From contig CM007340.1 of the NCBI GenBank assembly GCA_000333855.2, forward strand, positions 615,021 to 679,020: a DNA stretch of 64,000 nucleotides, read 5' to 3'. The stretch is from Endotrypanum monterogeii (taxonomy: Eukaryota > Euglenozoa > Kinetoplastea > Trypanosomatida > Trypanosomatidae). The notes under the pieces were generated by a model. It was not told the DNA's origin. It did no database searches and saw nothing but the letters and a program-made list of their open reading frames with translations. Of this stretch, positions 1-8,395 are shown one piece after another (positions within the stretch are counted from its first letter, which is position 1; every line of letters begins with the position of its first letter). The position numbers and the translations under genes are program-made.

Positions 1-540
1 GTGCCACCTACTTCGGCGCTGGAAACGGGTGTGGCTCACAGCTCTGCAGAGGGGTACATGCCGCCGCCACTTCCACTGCCACCGCGGCCCCCAGGACCGC
101 TGCCACCAACTGCTCTGCCACCGGCTGCTCTGCCACCGGCTGCTCTGCCACCGGCTGCTCTGCCACCGGCTGCTCTGCCACCGGCTGCTCTGCCACCGAC
201 TGCTCTGCCACCGACTGCTCTGCCACCGGCTGCTCTGCCACCGACGGTTGGGGCACCGGTGAATTTGTATGCAGGGGCTGCGCTCCAGCAGTGTAGCCAA
301 GACCCGCTCACGAGCTCCGAGGTGGTGAGCCTGTCGTTAGCAGTGCGTTCGCTCGAGGCCCAGTTACACAGTCTGCGACAGGAGCAGCGACAGGTAGAGC
401 AGTACCAGCAGTCCCTCTCCGCTTACCAGCGTGGCAGCCTCGCCGATGCCCAGCAACGTATCCTGGAGTTGGAGGAAACAGTCAAGCGCTTTCACGCGCT
501 GCTGGAGCGCGCCGTCGCCCTGATTCCAGCAGCGGCGTGA
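1..540 (+). CDS. 3' end of an LPPAA-repeat, coiled-coil protein (partial)
   Basis: The frame is open from the left edge to a TGA at 538-540, so the true start lies outside the window; the GTG at base 1 is only the first codon seen. The 179 visible residues begin with a Pro-rich stretch, then ten tandem LPPAA/LPPTA pentapeptides (about residues 34-82). A helical tail follows with heptad-like Leu spacing and many Gln, Glu and Arg (about 105-170), which reads as a coiled coil. No catalytic domain is visible. It is the only supported gene on the + strand and converges on the minus-strand cluster starting at 1556. Function is unknown; a structural or cytoskeletal role is only a guess. Confidence 0.7.
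   Translation: MPPTSALETGVAHSSAEGYMPPPLPLPPRPPGPLPPTALPPAALPPAALPPAALPPAALPPAALPPTALPPTALPPAALPPTVGAPVNLYAGAALQQCSQDPLTSSEVVSLSLAVRSLEAQLHSLRQEQRQVEQYQQSLSAYQRGSLADAQQRILELEETVKRFHALLERAVALIPAAA
100..246 (+). repeat. 15-bp tandem repeat coding for LPPAA
   Basis: Ten in-frame units of 15 bp (consensus ctgccaccggctgct, the last one short) encode LPPAA or LPPTA. Units are nearly identical at DNA level, which suggests recent expansion or homogenisation, and copy number is likely to vary between strains. Confidence 0.9.
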
Positions 541-574
541 CTTCTGATTTCTTTATGCGTTCAAGTAGAAATGA

Positions 575-589
575 CCCGCCCTTTGCGGG
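575..589 (+). other. Short GC hairpin after the first stop codon
   Basis: CCCGC at 575-579 pairs with GCGGG at 585-589 across a 5-nt loop and is followed by a T-rich stretch, 35 bases past the stop of the + strand gene. It looks like a bacterial intrinsic terminator, but such signals are not known to act in trypanosomatid nuclei, so it may be chance in GC-rich DNA. Confidence 0.25.
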
Positions 590-1317
590 GCTTTGTCCTC
601 CCCCACGCGTGCCGGTGCTCCCCGCAGGTGCGTGTTTGGTGCCTGCCCCCCCCCCTCCCCAAAACCCCCCTGGTGGCGCGCCGCGGCCCCAGGCGATGCC
701 CCCCCACGCCATCCCCCCCACCACCCCGCCCCCCTCCTTCGGCCCACGGGTTTTCCACAAGTGGCCAAAGGCCAGCGTTTTTTTCCCCCGGGGGCCGGGG
801 TGTTGCGCCTCTACCAGGCCGCGTGGCGCCCGCGGAGGGGTGGCGCGGCCGCCACATGCCCGCCGCGGCGGGTTGGGCGGGGGTTTTGTCGTTTTTGAAA
901 GGGTGTTTGTGGTGTTGGGGATTGGGGGGTTGCGCCGGTCAGCCCGGGCCGCGCGTCCCGGACCGGATTTCGGCCGGGGCGAAATAGTCACGTCAAAAAC
1001 CGACACCCGGGGAGGGGAAGAAGGCAGTTTCGCCGCATGTGGACTCCTGGGGCGGCGCGGACGACATGAAGGGAGGGGGAGGGAGGCGCACGCGCCGGTG
1101 GCCGATTATGTTGACAGTCTCTTTAGAAGAGTCAAGAAGTTCCCTAAATAGTACACCGCCAGGACGGCTGTGTGGAGAGACAAGGGGGTACAACAGCACG
1201 CTGGAACTCACTAAGCGCAGATGCGAGTTCGAGGTTTTTCAAATCAAATAAACCTTAACGGGGGAGGGGGGGGGAAGGAAGAGAAAGAGGAGCAACACTG
1301 CGAGAAATCCATGTACA

Positions 1318-1350
1318 CATATATATATATATATATATATGTACATATAT
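1318..1350. repeat. (TA)n microsatellite
   Basis: A run of alternating T and A, flanked on both sides by gtacat/atgtac, so that the whole block is nearly palindromic. Confidence 0.85.
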
Positions 1351-1555
1351 CAAAAGGCAAATATCGTCACTAGCCTGTTGTTGTATTAACGGGAAAACCA
1401 TACTAGCAACATATTCAACAATTAGAGAAGTGCAGGCGCCTACAGGCAGACCCGACACGAATGAAGATACTTGAGTGCACAGGAGCATCCAACACAGCAG
1501 CTACGGTAGCAAGGTCGTTTTTTTTTTTTGTCGCGCTGTCCATACGCAGCCCTTC

Positions 1556-2241
1556 TTACTGCTTATTTGGCTTCGTCGGGTAGTCCATGCTATTGCCGTT
1601 CTTGGTGTTCGGATTTGGCGCCGGCAATGCCTCCAGGGGAGCACCGAAAAGCGGCGGCGGCAGCGCTGCCCCGCTGAGTGCCCGGGGTTGTGGCGGCAGC
1701 GCGGATGCTTCGCCTTTTGGGTTCCACAAGGGGTTGAACAGAGGTTCTGATGAGTTCGTGAGATACGAGGAGGCTGTGTAGGGATTGGGCGCCGCAAGCG
1801 GAATACCTACGACGGGCTGCCCGTACGCCGACACCGTCTGGTTCACTGTGTTGGTGTTCTGCTCGAAGTCTACCGGAGTGACCACAATGGTAACCGTGGA
1901 GCTCTTCCCATCCATGGTACCGCACAGGGAAAAACTTCGAGGTTGGCCACAATAAAGCACTCCCCACTTATATCAATCCACCCGACTGACACACAAGACT
2001 GCGAGAACAGCGATTCGCACCAGAGCTCCGCGAACAGGCGATTGCGAGAGGGGTGAAACATGTCCTGCGTGTACTGAAAGCGGAACCGCTCCCCAAAAGC
2101 TGTGGTGCCTGCAGGGTCTACTTTGTTGGGCTTCGTGCGAAGAGCCTGGCCTTGGAGGCGTACGTACACGTAGAACGACTTGCGCGTCGACACCCCGGAA
2201 ATGTTGGATGCGTTTTCTACCCTGACATCCACCGTGGGCAT
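1556..2241 (-). CDS. C2-like domain protein, frameshifted
   Basis: Two overlapping minus-strand frames appear to be one gene. The first starts at the ATG at 2241 (MPTVDVRVENASN) and reads a C2-like beta-sandwich: a basic strand, then AFGERFRFQY, LFAELWCES and VGWIDISG segments. It loses sense after VANLEVF near 1930. The second frame resumes there with SLCGTMDGKSSTVTIVVTP, the expected last strands, and runs through an Asn/Pro/Ala-rich tail to a stop at 1556-1558. One extra T in the T5 run near 1931-1936 would join them into about 228 residues. The break is therefore either a homopolymer sequencing error or a real disabling mutation. C2 folds usually bind membranes or partners. The acidic calcium-binding loops are not evident. 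Confidence 0.6.
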
Positions 2242-2974
2242 CGTGAGAGGGGGGTGGGTGTGGCGCGGTGATGAGAAAATGGGTCTTAATATCAACAGCA
2301 CAAGGGCTGCGGTGTGTGTGTGTGTGTGTGTGTGCAAGACCGAGCGTGTGTATGTATAATCAAAGGGGTATATAGTCTCTAAAAAGAGGGTCACGGATCT
2401 AAGGGGGGGGGGATGGAGGGATGAGTGAATGAAAATGAGTAGAAAGACATCTTGACTACCATAGCACACACACACACACATATATGTATAATATATATAT
2501 CTATATATATATATATATGTGTGTGTGTCGGTCGATGGGTTCCTTAGACGGAGAAGGTCACGTGAAGACATGTTGGGTCGCGTGTAAACGACTGCTTCTC
2601 GCACCCTACATGTTAGCATACGCGATCTCATCTACATACCCTGGTCACTATATGATCAACAGGAAGGGGTGCAGGCATGCCTACTCACGCCATCTGTTGA
2701 GTTTGGCCAAGGATCTGGTACAGTTCACGGGCACGAGCGCGTCATCCGCATCGGTTATCTCAAATACATTATACGACAACCTTCGTTCATGGCCAGGCGC
2801 TCGTTCGCAAGACGAAAGGGATTTGACTATACATCCAGGAAAGAAGACTAACGTTCCAAAAAGTGTGTGTGTGGTGGGGGGGGGGGGAAGGAGGGGACTG
2901 GAGAGTGAGAGCGTGGGAACGATCAGATGCGTGGCAGCCCCTCTCCTCACAGACCACCACCACAGGACGTATCC
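2242..2974. other. Intergenic spacer
   Basis: No gene supported. It holds a (GT)n run at 2311-2334, a purine run near 2401-2425 that would be a polypyrimidine tract in the minus-strand transcript of the C2 gene, and the CA-TA-TG block at 2464-2528. Confidence 0.7.
2464..2528. repeat. CA-TA-TG compound microsatellite (palindromic)
   Basis: (CA)n is followed by (TA)n with small interruptions and then (TG)n. The outer arms are complementary, so a single strand could fold into a long AU-rich hairpin. Confidence 0.85.
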
Positions 2975-4669
2975 TCATGCATCAGAGAAGAAGCTGAGGT
3001 AGTACGGAAGGGCAGCGTATTCGTTCTGCAGCGCAACGAGTAGCTCATCAACACGCAAGGGTATGTTCATCATCACACCATTGTCTACCCACGCACCCAT
3101 GCGCTCCAGGGCACCCTGCACGTTCTCCTGCGTGAACCCGACCACCGCTACCGGGGCGTGGGTTGCGCAGCTAAGTGGAATGCGGAGGCTACCGGAGCTT
3201 TCTTGCACTATCAGCCCTTTCTGGTCTACCTTGGCTGCCCACGCAATCCAATCACGAATGAAATATGCCTCTGCGCTGCTCAACACATCATCGGGCGTCT
3301 TTTCTCGGGAGCTGTTCTCCTCCTTTATCACCGATGCTCGCTCTGGAGCTGCCACTGGTGTGCGAAGTCGATATAGTCTCAGGAATGAGGCAGCCCACCA
3401 CACGACGGCAGGCGTGGCCAAGAAAAAACGTGTGACGGTAGCGGTGGCGCATTTCTTGGGGGCGTTTGCTCTACCAGCGGGGCTGCACTTGCGATCGGCA
3501 GCGGCGATCGTGCGCAGGGTGTGCTTCACGTACCTTCGACATCTGTTGGCAAGGTGTGCCGCCTCTGTACGGCACGCTATGCATACGTCAGGGCGCCGCC
3601 CACTGGCAGCATCGTTTAGTTGCAGCCGCCGAACCGCCTCCTCGGCGAGAACGTCAGGTGTATTACGCAGCTCCAAGGCGCCACGCTCCGCACATGCCAG
3701 AAGCACCGCTGCGTAGAAGTTCAATGGATCTCTGCAGAGTCCTTCCCTCGCTTGGTCGAAGATGGACTCGAAGAATGCGGACCAGTGGATCACTTCTGAG
3801 AGGAGCGCCTGGTGTTCCTCCAGCCCCGTTGCGGCCGTAGGCAACGTGTCCGGTTCCGGGAATGATGACGCGAAGCTCTGTCGGCGCAACACTTCCTCGA
3901 CTACTTGGAGTCCGTACACGAGGTGGAGTGACGTCAGTGGGGCAACTGGCCGTGGTCGTCCACTGGGCAGCACAATGCTGAACGGCAGCTTGCCCGATGC
4001 CCGGGTGGCTTCAGTCGGAGCATCGCGCAGGAAGCGCCCCACGAAATCCGAGAAAGACAGAGCCTGCGGGGGCATCACGTATTTCTCAGCAGTGTTGTTG
4101 TCATCATCATCTCCAGTGCTGGTTGTCTTTTTCGGGGCTGTTGGCTGGCCTTCAGCAGCGATGTGCTCGAACACTTGGCGCGCCGTCAACGGCATGCCAA
4201 CCAGCTGTCTGAAGAGCGTCTCTGTTGTGCACAACACGCGCTGCTGTAGCAATTGAAGGGTACGACTGGGGCACTCACGTAGCCACACCACAGCCTCCTG
4301 GACTTGCTGTGCTTCAGCCAAGAGGGACCGCTCTCCACGCACGGCAGCCCCCCCAAACGGAAGTGACGTCAGTCGATCGACATATGCCCTGTTGCCCTGT
4401 TTGCGAGCGCTGCTTTGATTGGCGGATAAGTTGGGAGACTGCGTCGGCCTGGATGGCGGCGCGTGCGAGGCGATTATGCTGGTGGAGGAGTCAGAGAGGG
4501 CGTCGGAGCGAGAATGGTCATGTTGCTTGGAGGAGAGGCTCGCTGTTGGGTACAAACGTTCGAACTGCTCCAGTTGAGCATCCACAAATTTTTCCTCGGC
4601 CGCCCTCAGAGCACGCTGTGTGGTATTGATAGATGTGTGGGTCATATTGCCCACACTTTTCGAGATCAT
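2975..4669 (-). CDS. Hypothetical protein, 564 residues
   Basis: I do not recognise this protein. The ATG at 4669 gives 564 residues; a second ATG at 4645 (MTHTSINTTQRALRAAEEKF) is equally plausible. The N-terminal 100 residues are Ser-rich with a short charged helix (AAEEKFVDAQLEQFERLY). The rest is mostly helical. A segment near 380-420 holds four Cys and a His (CIACRTEAAHLANRC), and a short hydrophobic stretch follows (FFLATPAVVWWAASFLRLY). That stretch could be one membrane anchor, though it is flanked by Arg and may simply be buried. The frame is long, uninterrupted and has coding-like GC usage, so it is very likely a real gene. Confidence 0.75.
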   Translation of the reverse strand: MISKSVGNMTHTSINTTQRALRAAEEKFVDAQLEQFERLYPTASLSSKQHDHSRSDALSDSSTSIIASHAPPSRPTQSPNLSANQSSARKQGNRAYVDRLTSLPFGGAAVRGERSLLAEAQQVQEAVVWLRECPSRTLQLLQQRVLCTTETLFRQLVGMPLTARQVFEHIAAEGQPTAPKKTTSTGDDDDNNTAEKYVMPPQALSFSDFVGRFLRDAPTEATRASGKLPFSIVLPSGRPRPVAPLTSLHLVYGLQVVEEVLRRQSFASSFPEPDTLPTAATGLEEHQALLSEVIHWSAFFESIFDQAREGLCRDPLNFYAAVLLACAERGALELRNTPDVLAEEAVRRLQLNDAASGRRPDVCIACRTEAAHLANRCRRYVKHTLRTIAAADRKCSPAGRANAPKKCATATVTRFFLATPAVVWWAASFLRLYRLRTPVAAPERASVIKEENSSREKTPDDVLSSAEAYFIRDWIAWAAKVDQKGLIVQESSGSLRIPLSCATHAPVAVVGFTQENVQGALERMGAWVDNGVMMNIPLRVDELLVALQNEYAALPYYLSFFSDA

Positions 4670-5091
4670 CCGTCAAAGTTCGGGTGATGGAAAGGGGGGG
4701 GGCAGTGGCGTGGCAGCAGCAACAGTGCGACAGGGGACTGTGCACAGACAGGTCTGCAGCAGGGGTGAGGTGGTGTGTGTGTGTGTGTGTGAGCTGATTG
4801 GTGGACGCTGGTCGCCGGGATGATGGAAATATGATATCGAGCAAAGAGAAAGCGCGCGCGAGGGGAAGGGGAGGAGGGGATGTCGCCAGACAAACAGATA
4901 CAGGTGCACTGCATGAAAATATTTCTTTCGGTGTAGCCCTGAATCTTGCTGTGGGAACTCGAGTAGATTTTATTTGTTACTGTAGTGGACTATGGAGGTC
5001 TCTGGTAGTGTATTTGCGACACTACGGAGCCTGACCGAGGTTGCGGAAGCAACAGGACTCATCGGTCACTTCATCGCATGACGCTTATATA

Positions 5092-5135
5092 CACAGACAC
5101 ACACACACATATATATATATATATGTGTGTGTGTT
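5092..5135. repeat. Palindromic (CA)n(TA)n(TG)n block
   Basis: (CA)n, (TA)n and (TG)n follow each other without interruption in the core, giving a self-complementary inverted repeat of about 40 bp. Confidence 0.9.
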
Positions 5136-5829
5136 TGGTTGGACCGGTCATCCAGGGCCGTTGTGGTGCGGTTGAAGAAAGGATCAAGACGTACATCCCC
5201 CCTTTAAAGCGAGGCGTATGCACAATGTAATCTCCCCGCCTAAAGAAACGAAATGAACAGAAAAAAAGAGAATTTTGGGAGCGTGGCGCGACGTGGCACT
5301 TATCGGATGTGTTTTTTTTTTTTCAAGGGGGGAGGGGTGAGAAGGAGCAATAAAGTGCATCCGCGTGTCCGAATGCTACTCGTCGTATTGAAAAAAAAAA
5401 TATATATATATACATTTTTTTTTTTCCAAAAGAGGTACAGGAAATGTAAACAGCGGAGGCGACGGCACACTCGAGCCAACGTCCCGCACATACAGGAAAT
5501 CGAAATGTTCCCACTATATGCGTCCCATGTCCTGCTTTCGCTCTCTCTAGAGGGAGCCGTGTGTGCGACCTCACCCCAATGCGGGAATCACTGTTGACAA
5601 TAACTGTGGGGTGTTTCGATCCAGAGAGGGGGGGGGGAAGGAGAGGGCACATACGATACACTTCATAAGTCTCGTATAGACAAAGGTGGTAGTGAGAACA
5701 GAAGTGAGAGAATACAAGCAAGAAAAATGCGCGCGCGTCCAAAAGTCAGTGGGTGTGTGACGCACATGTGCGAGAAAAAAGGAAAAAGAAATATATAGAT
5801 ACACTGGCGGGTGGCGCGTTGCTTGCAAT

Positions 5830-5856
5830 ACATATATATATATATATATATATTGT
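5830..5856. repeat. (TA)n microsatellite in a palindrome
   Basis: A TA run flanked by caatac on the left and gtattg-like sequence on the right, so the inverted symmetry extends past the simple repeat. Confidence 0.85.
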
Positions 5857-7001
5857 ATGTGTCTCTCTGGAGAAGGGAGGGGGGGGGTTACATACCTCGA
5901 GGTAATTTTTTATTCAATCTTTTCCTCGAAGACATTTATGTACAACAATGCCACACACCTACACACACGCTGGACTCACATGTATAAAAGCGTAAACGTT
6001 GTTTGGGGGGAAGGGGTTACATCTGTGGACACGATACCCTCCCCCCCCCTGGAAAGAGAAAAGACTTGTGTTCGAGTCTGCAGGTGATCATGTGTGCGTG
6101 TGTCTGTGGGGTTAATATCATAAGGCAGATGTAAAGGGTGTGTGGGTGACACTAATACACATCGCTGTCCACCAACTTTTTGCATAGGTTTTGTAAGTGC
6201 TTCCAAATACACGGCTCTTCTCTCACTGATCCCGTCTTCTCGGTTTCTGCGTGTGTGCGGGGATGAGAGGGGGGAGTGGTGAACCACTTAAGAGATTTGT
6301 GTGCGTGTGGGGGGGGGTTAGAGAAACATGAGCTACAGTTACGACGGCGAGTGCACTGGTAGTCAGGAGGAGATCAGTGGCTGAGAGCAGAAGAGGTGAT
6401 GCCGACACTTCAGTGAGGACCCACCCGATCACCCCAGATTTATTTCGCACACACATACACACAGAGCGAGAGACCGGGGCGATGGAGGGGGGAAGAGGGG
6501 GGGAGGGGGCAGAGGGTCGAGACAGGTGTTAAAGACACAAGCCAAACTGATAGTTCCATCAGCAGTGAACGCAAACACCGACAACCCTGTGGGCTGGGGT
6601 GGGGAGAGTTGGGTGAATAAATATAAAAAATCTTAGATGAGTGAAGACATGTGATATATATATATATATAGAGAGAGAGAGAAGCAGGGAAGGCTGCACA
6701 AGCCTACAGACTGCGTTGATGACTGACATCGGGGGACTATTGGAGGCTCAAGTGTCCGCGTGGTGTCGATTAACATCTGCTCAGCACTACACACATATGT
6801 ACAAATTGATGCGGGCAGGAAAGGTGGGGTTGGGTGCACGTCCGAAGGTAGAGGGGAAGGAATGGGTGGGGGGTGGGGGCAGGGAGGATAAAAGCTAAGA
6901 AAGGTTTTGTGCGGCTGAGCATATGATGCGGTTACTTCCCAATCCCGCCACATGCACGAGTCTCCTAGTCGTCATCACCCTGATAGACTCGTTGTCGGCC
7001 A

Positions 7002-7799
7002 CTAATAAATCCATACAGTGTACCTCTTCAGCTGTGCGTTGTGTGCTACACGCTCACGGTTGCCCTTACTGTACTCTCGGAAGGAAATTGTTGCTTTTTT
7101 GCCGCAGCCGGGCACAAACGTCGCCGGAACACGACGGTGCAAACGTGGCATACGCGCTGGTTCATTGCGGCGGAGGCGTGCTGTCGGGTCGGAGGGTTTG
7201 TAGTGGACCCGATACTTCAACTTCTCGATGGTTATCACCCGCGGATTGCGTTTGGGTGGCGTCAAGAACTGAAGCGCCTTCTGTTCCGCCGATGTCTTCG
7301 CCACTGGCGTCGACGAGTTTGCCTTGGAGAAAAGGGGCGCGTACCCGCTGGACACATGCCGCCGCCCACGGTTCTTGCGGTTCGTTACATAGTTGATATC
7401 GCGCTGCGCATCGAAGGACAGTGGGAGTGGGGTCATGGGCACCTCAAAATGGACGTCTGCGTGAGTGCTGCTCCCTCGCCGGCGCCTCAACCGATTCATG
7501 TACCTGAGGTTATGCGTCTGTGCATAAAAAGAGCTCTTATGTCGCTTCAGTTGGAAGGTGCTGCTGCTTCTTCGTGGCGGAGCAACTAAGTAGGCCCGCG
7601 GCACCTTCGTCGATGAACGCACGTGTAGTAGCTCAACAATCTTGTGTATGTCACTCTTGTTATAACCTCGATGTGCGATGCGGGCGAGGGCAGATGTAGC
7701 CCTCCTGACGGTTTCTTCCTTCGACTGTCTCTCCACCAGAAGTTGTTTGCGCTCCGCCGGACTGAGCTCCACGGAGGGGTCGCGGTAGGATTTTTGCAT
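7002..7799 (-). CDS. Hypothetical basic protein, 265 residues
   Basis: I do not recognise this protein. The chosen ATG at 7799 (MQKSYRDPSVELSPAERK) gives 265 residues. The frame stays open upstream to 7958, but that extension is low in complexity and overlaps the likely splice region, with purine runs at 7820-7843. The product is strongly basic with many Arg, Lys and His, including RLRRRRG and a C-terminal half full of RR/RK pairs. It has no membrane segment or familiar catalytic motif. A short helical region near residues 10-50 (KQLLVERQSKEETVRRATSALARIAHRGYNK) is the most structured part. RNA-binding, ribosomal or microtubule-associated roles are all possible; none is shown. Confidence 0.7.
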   Translation of the reverse strand: MQKSYRDPSVELSPAERKQLLVERQSKEETVRRATSALARIAHRGYNKSDIHKIVELLHVRSSTKVPRAYLVAPPRRSSSTFQLKRHKSSFYAQTHNLRYMNRLRRRRGSSTHADVHFEVPMTPLPLSFDAQRDINYVTNRKNRGRRHVSSGYAPLFSKANSSTPVAKTSAEQKALQFLTPPKRNPRVITIEKLKYRVHYKPSDPTARLRRNEPARMPRLHRRVPATFVPGCGKKATISFREYSKGNRERVAHNAQLKRYTVWIY

Positions 7800-8395
7800 C
7801 GACGTTGCTGCCTCTGTGATCAAAGGGGAGGGGGTGCGTAAGGTATAGGGTAGGGCGGTGTGGAAGAATGAAGCAGAATGCTTAAGTGATTTGCGTGTGT
7901 TGGGGTGGCGCACTAAAATTACGCCAAAGTGGGAGAGAGGTGCGTCATGGACACGCACCCGTGGGCGTGTTAGGGGAACGGAGGGGGGAGGGAGTGGGTG
8001 CGAAGAGGGGTGGAATCACCCTGTATACTGAGCGACAGGCATGGGCGTAGTATCATACGCGTGCAAGAATCATACATGAATACATAAATACACAGCCACA
8101 CACACACAAACAGACATATATACATACATATATATATATATATATCTAATATTTGGCATCGGGCTTTGGTCTCTGTAACTCACCGCAGCATCTCTGTTTT
8201 GGTGTAAGTGCATACGGGGCACAAACACACGATAGTGCTGCGTTCATACATATACACACACATAGAGAAAAAAAAAAGAAATGAGGACCCGGTGCATGCA
8301 GACTTCACGACACACTGCGTGCATATCCCCCCTCCGCCTACCCACTCCTTTATGTGGGAACACAGCACCTTGGCATCCACCGTAACGACAAGGCA
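7800..8395. other. Intergenic spacer
   Basis: No gene supported. It contains CA and TA runs at about 8093-8150 and is the expected 3' UTR of the myotubularin gene plus the 5' leader of the 7002-7799 gene. Confidence 0.65.

Larger units (their letters stand above)
541..1555. other. Convergent strand-switch region
   Basis: This 1-kb spacer lies between the end of the + strand gene and the 3' end of the first minus-strand gene. It has long C tracts on the + strand (about 640-740), then G tracts (about 880-970 and 1259-1275), and a (TA)n run near 1318-1350. No coding sequence is supported; the long ORFs across it are Pro/Arg/Gly-rich artefacts of GC-rich DNA. In Leishmania, convergent switches are sites where polycistronic transcription ends, often marked by base J. 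That role is inferred from gene orientation. Confidence 0.75.
4670..7001. other. Gene-free spacer of 2.3 kb
   Basis: The ORFs here are short, low in complexity and rich in His, Pro, Phe and Thr read from repeats, so none is called. The stretch carries (GT)n at 4771-4790, palindromic CA-TA-TG at 5092-5135, A-TA-T runs at 5390-5425, (TA)n at 5830-5856 and many G-rich runs. It must contain the 3' UTR of the 7002-7799 gene and the 5' signals of the 2975-4669 gene. I see no RNA gene. Confidence 0.6.

Noticed and set aside
575..589. Bacterial-type terminator after the first stop codon
   Set aside because: The hairpin is real but the organism is a eukaryote whose transcription units are not ended by such signals. 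It is listed as a low-confidence structural feature only.
537..1151. Long + strand ORF in the strand-switch region
   Set aside because: Its product is Pro/Arg/Gly-rich and reads straight through C and G tracts; minus-strand ORFs over the same bases are equally long, which is typical of GC-rich non-coding DNA.
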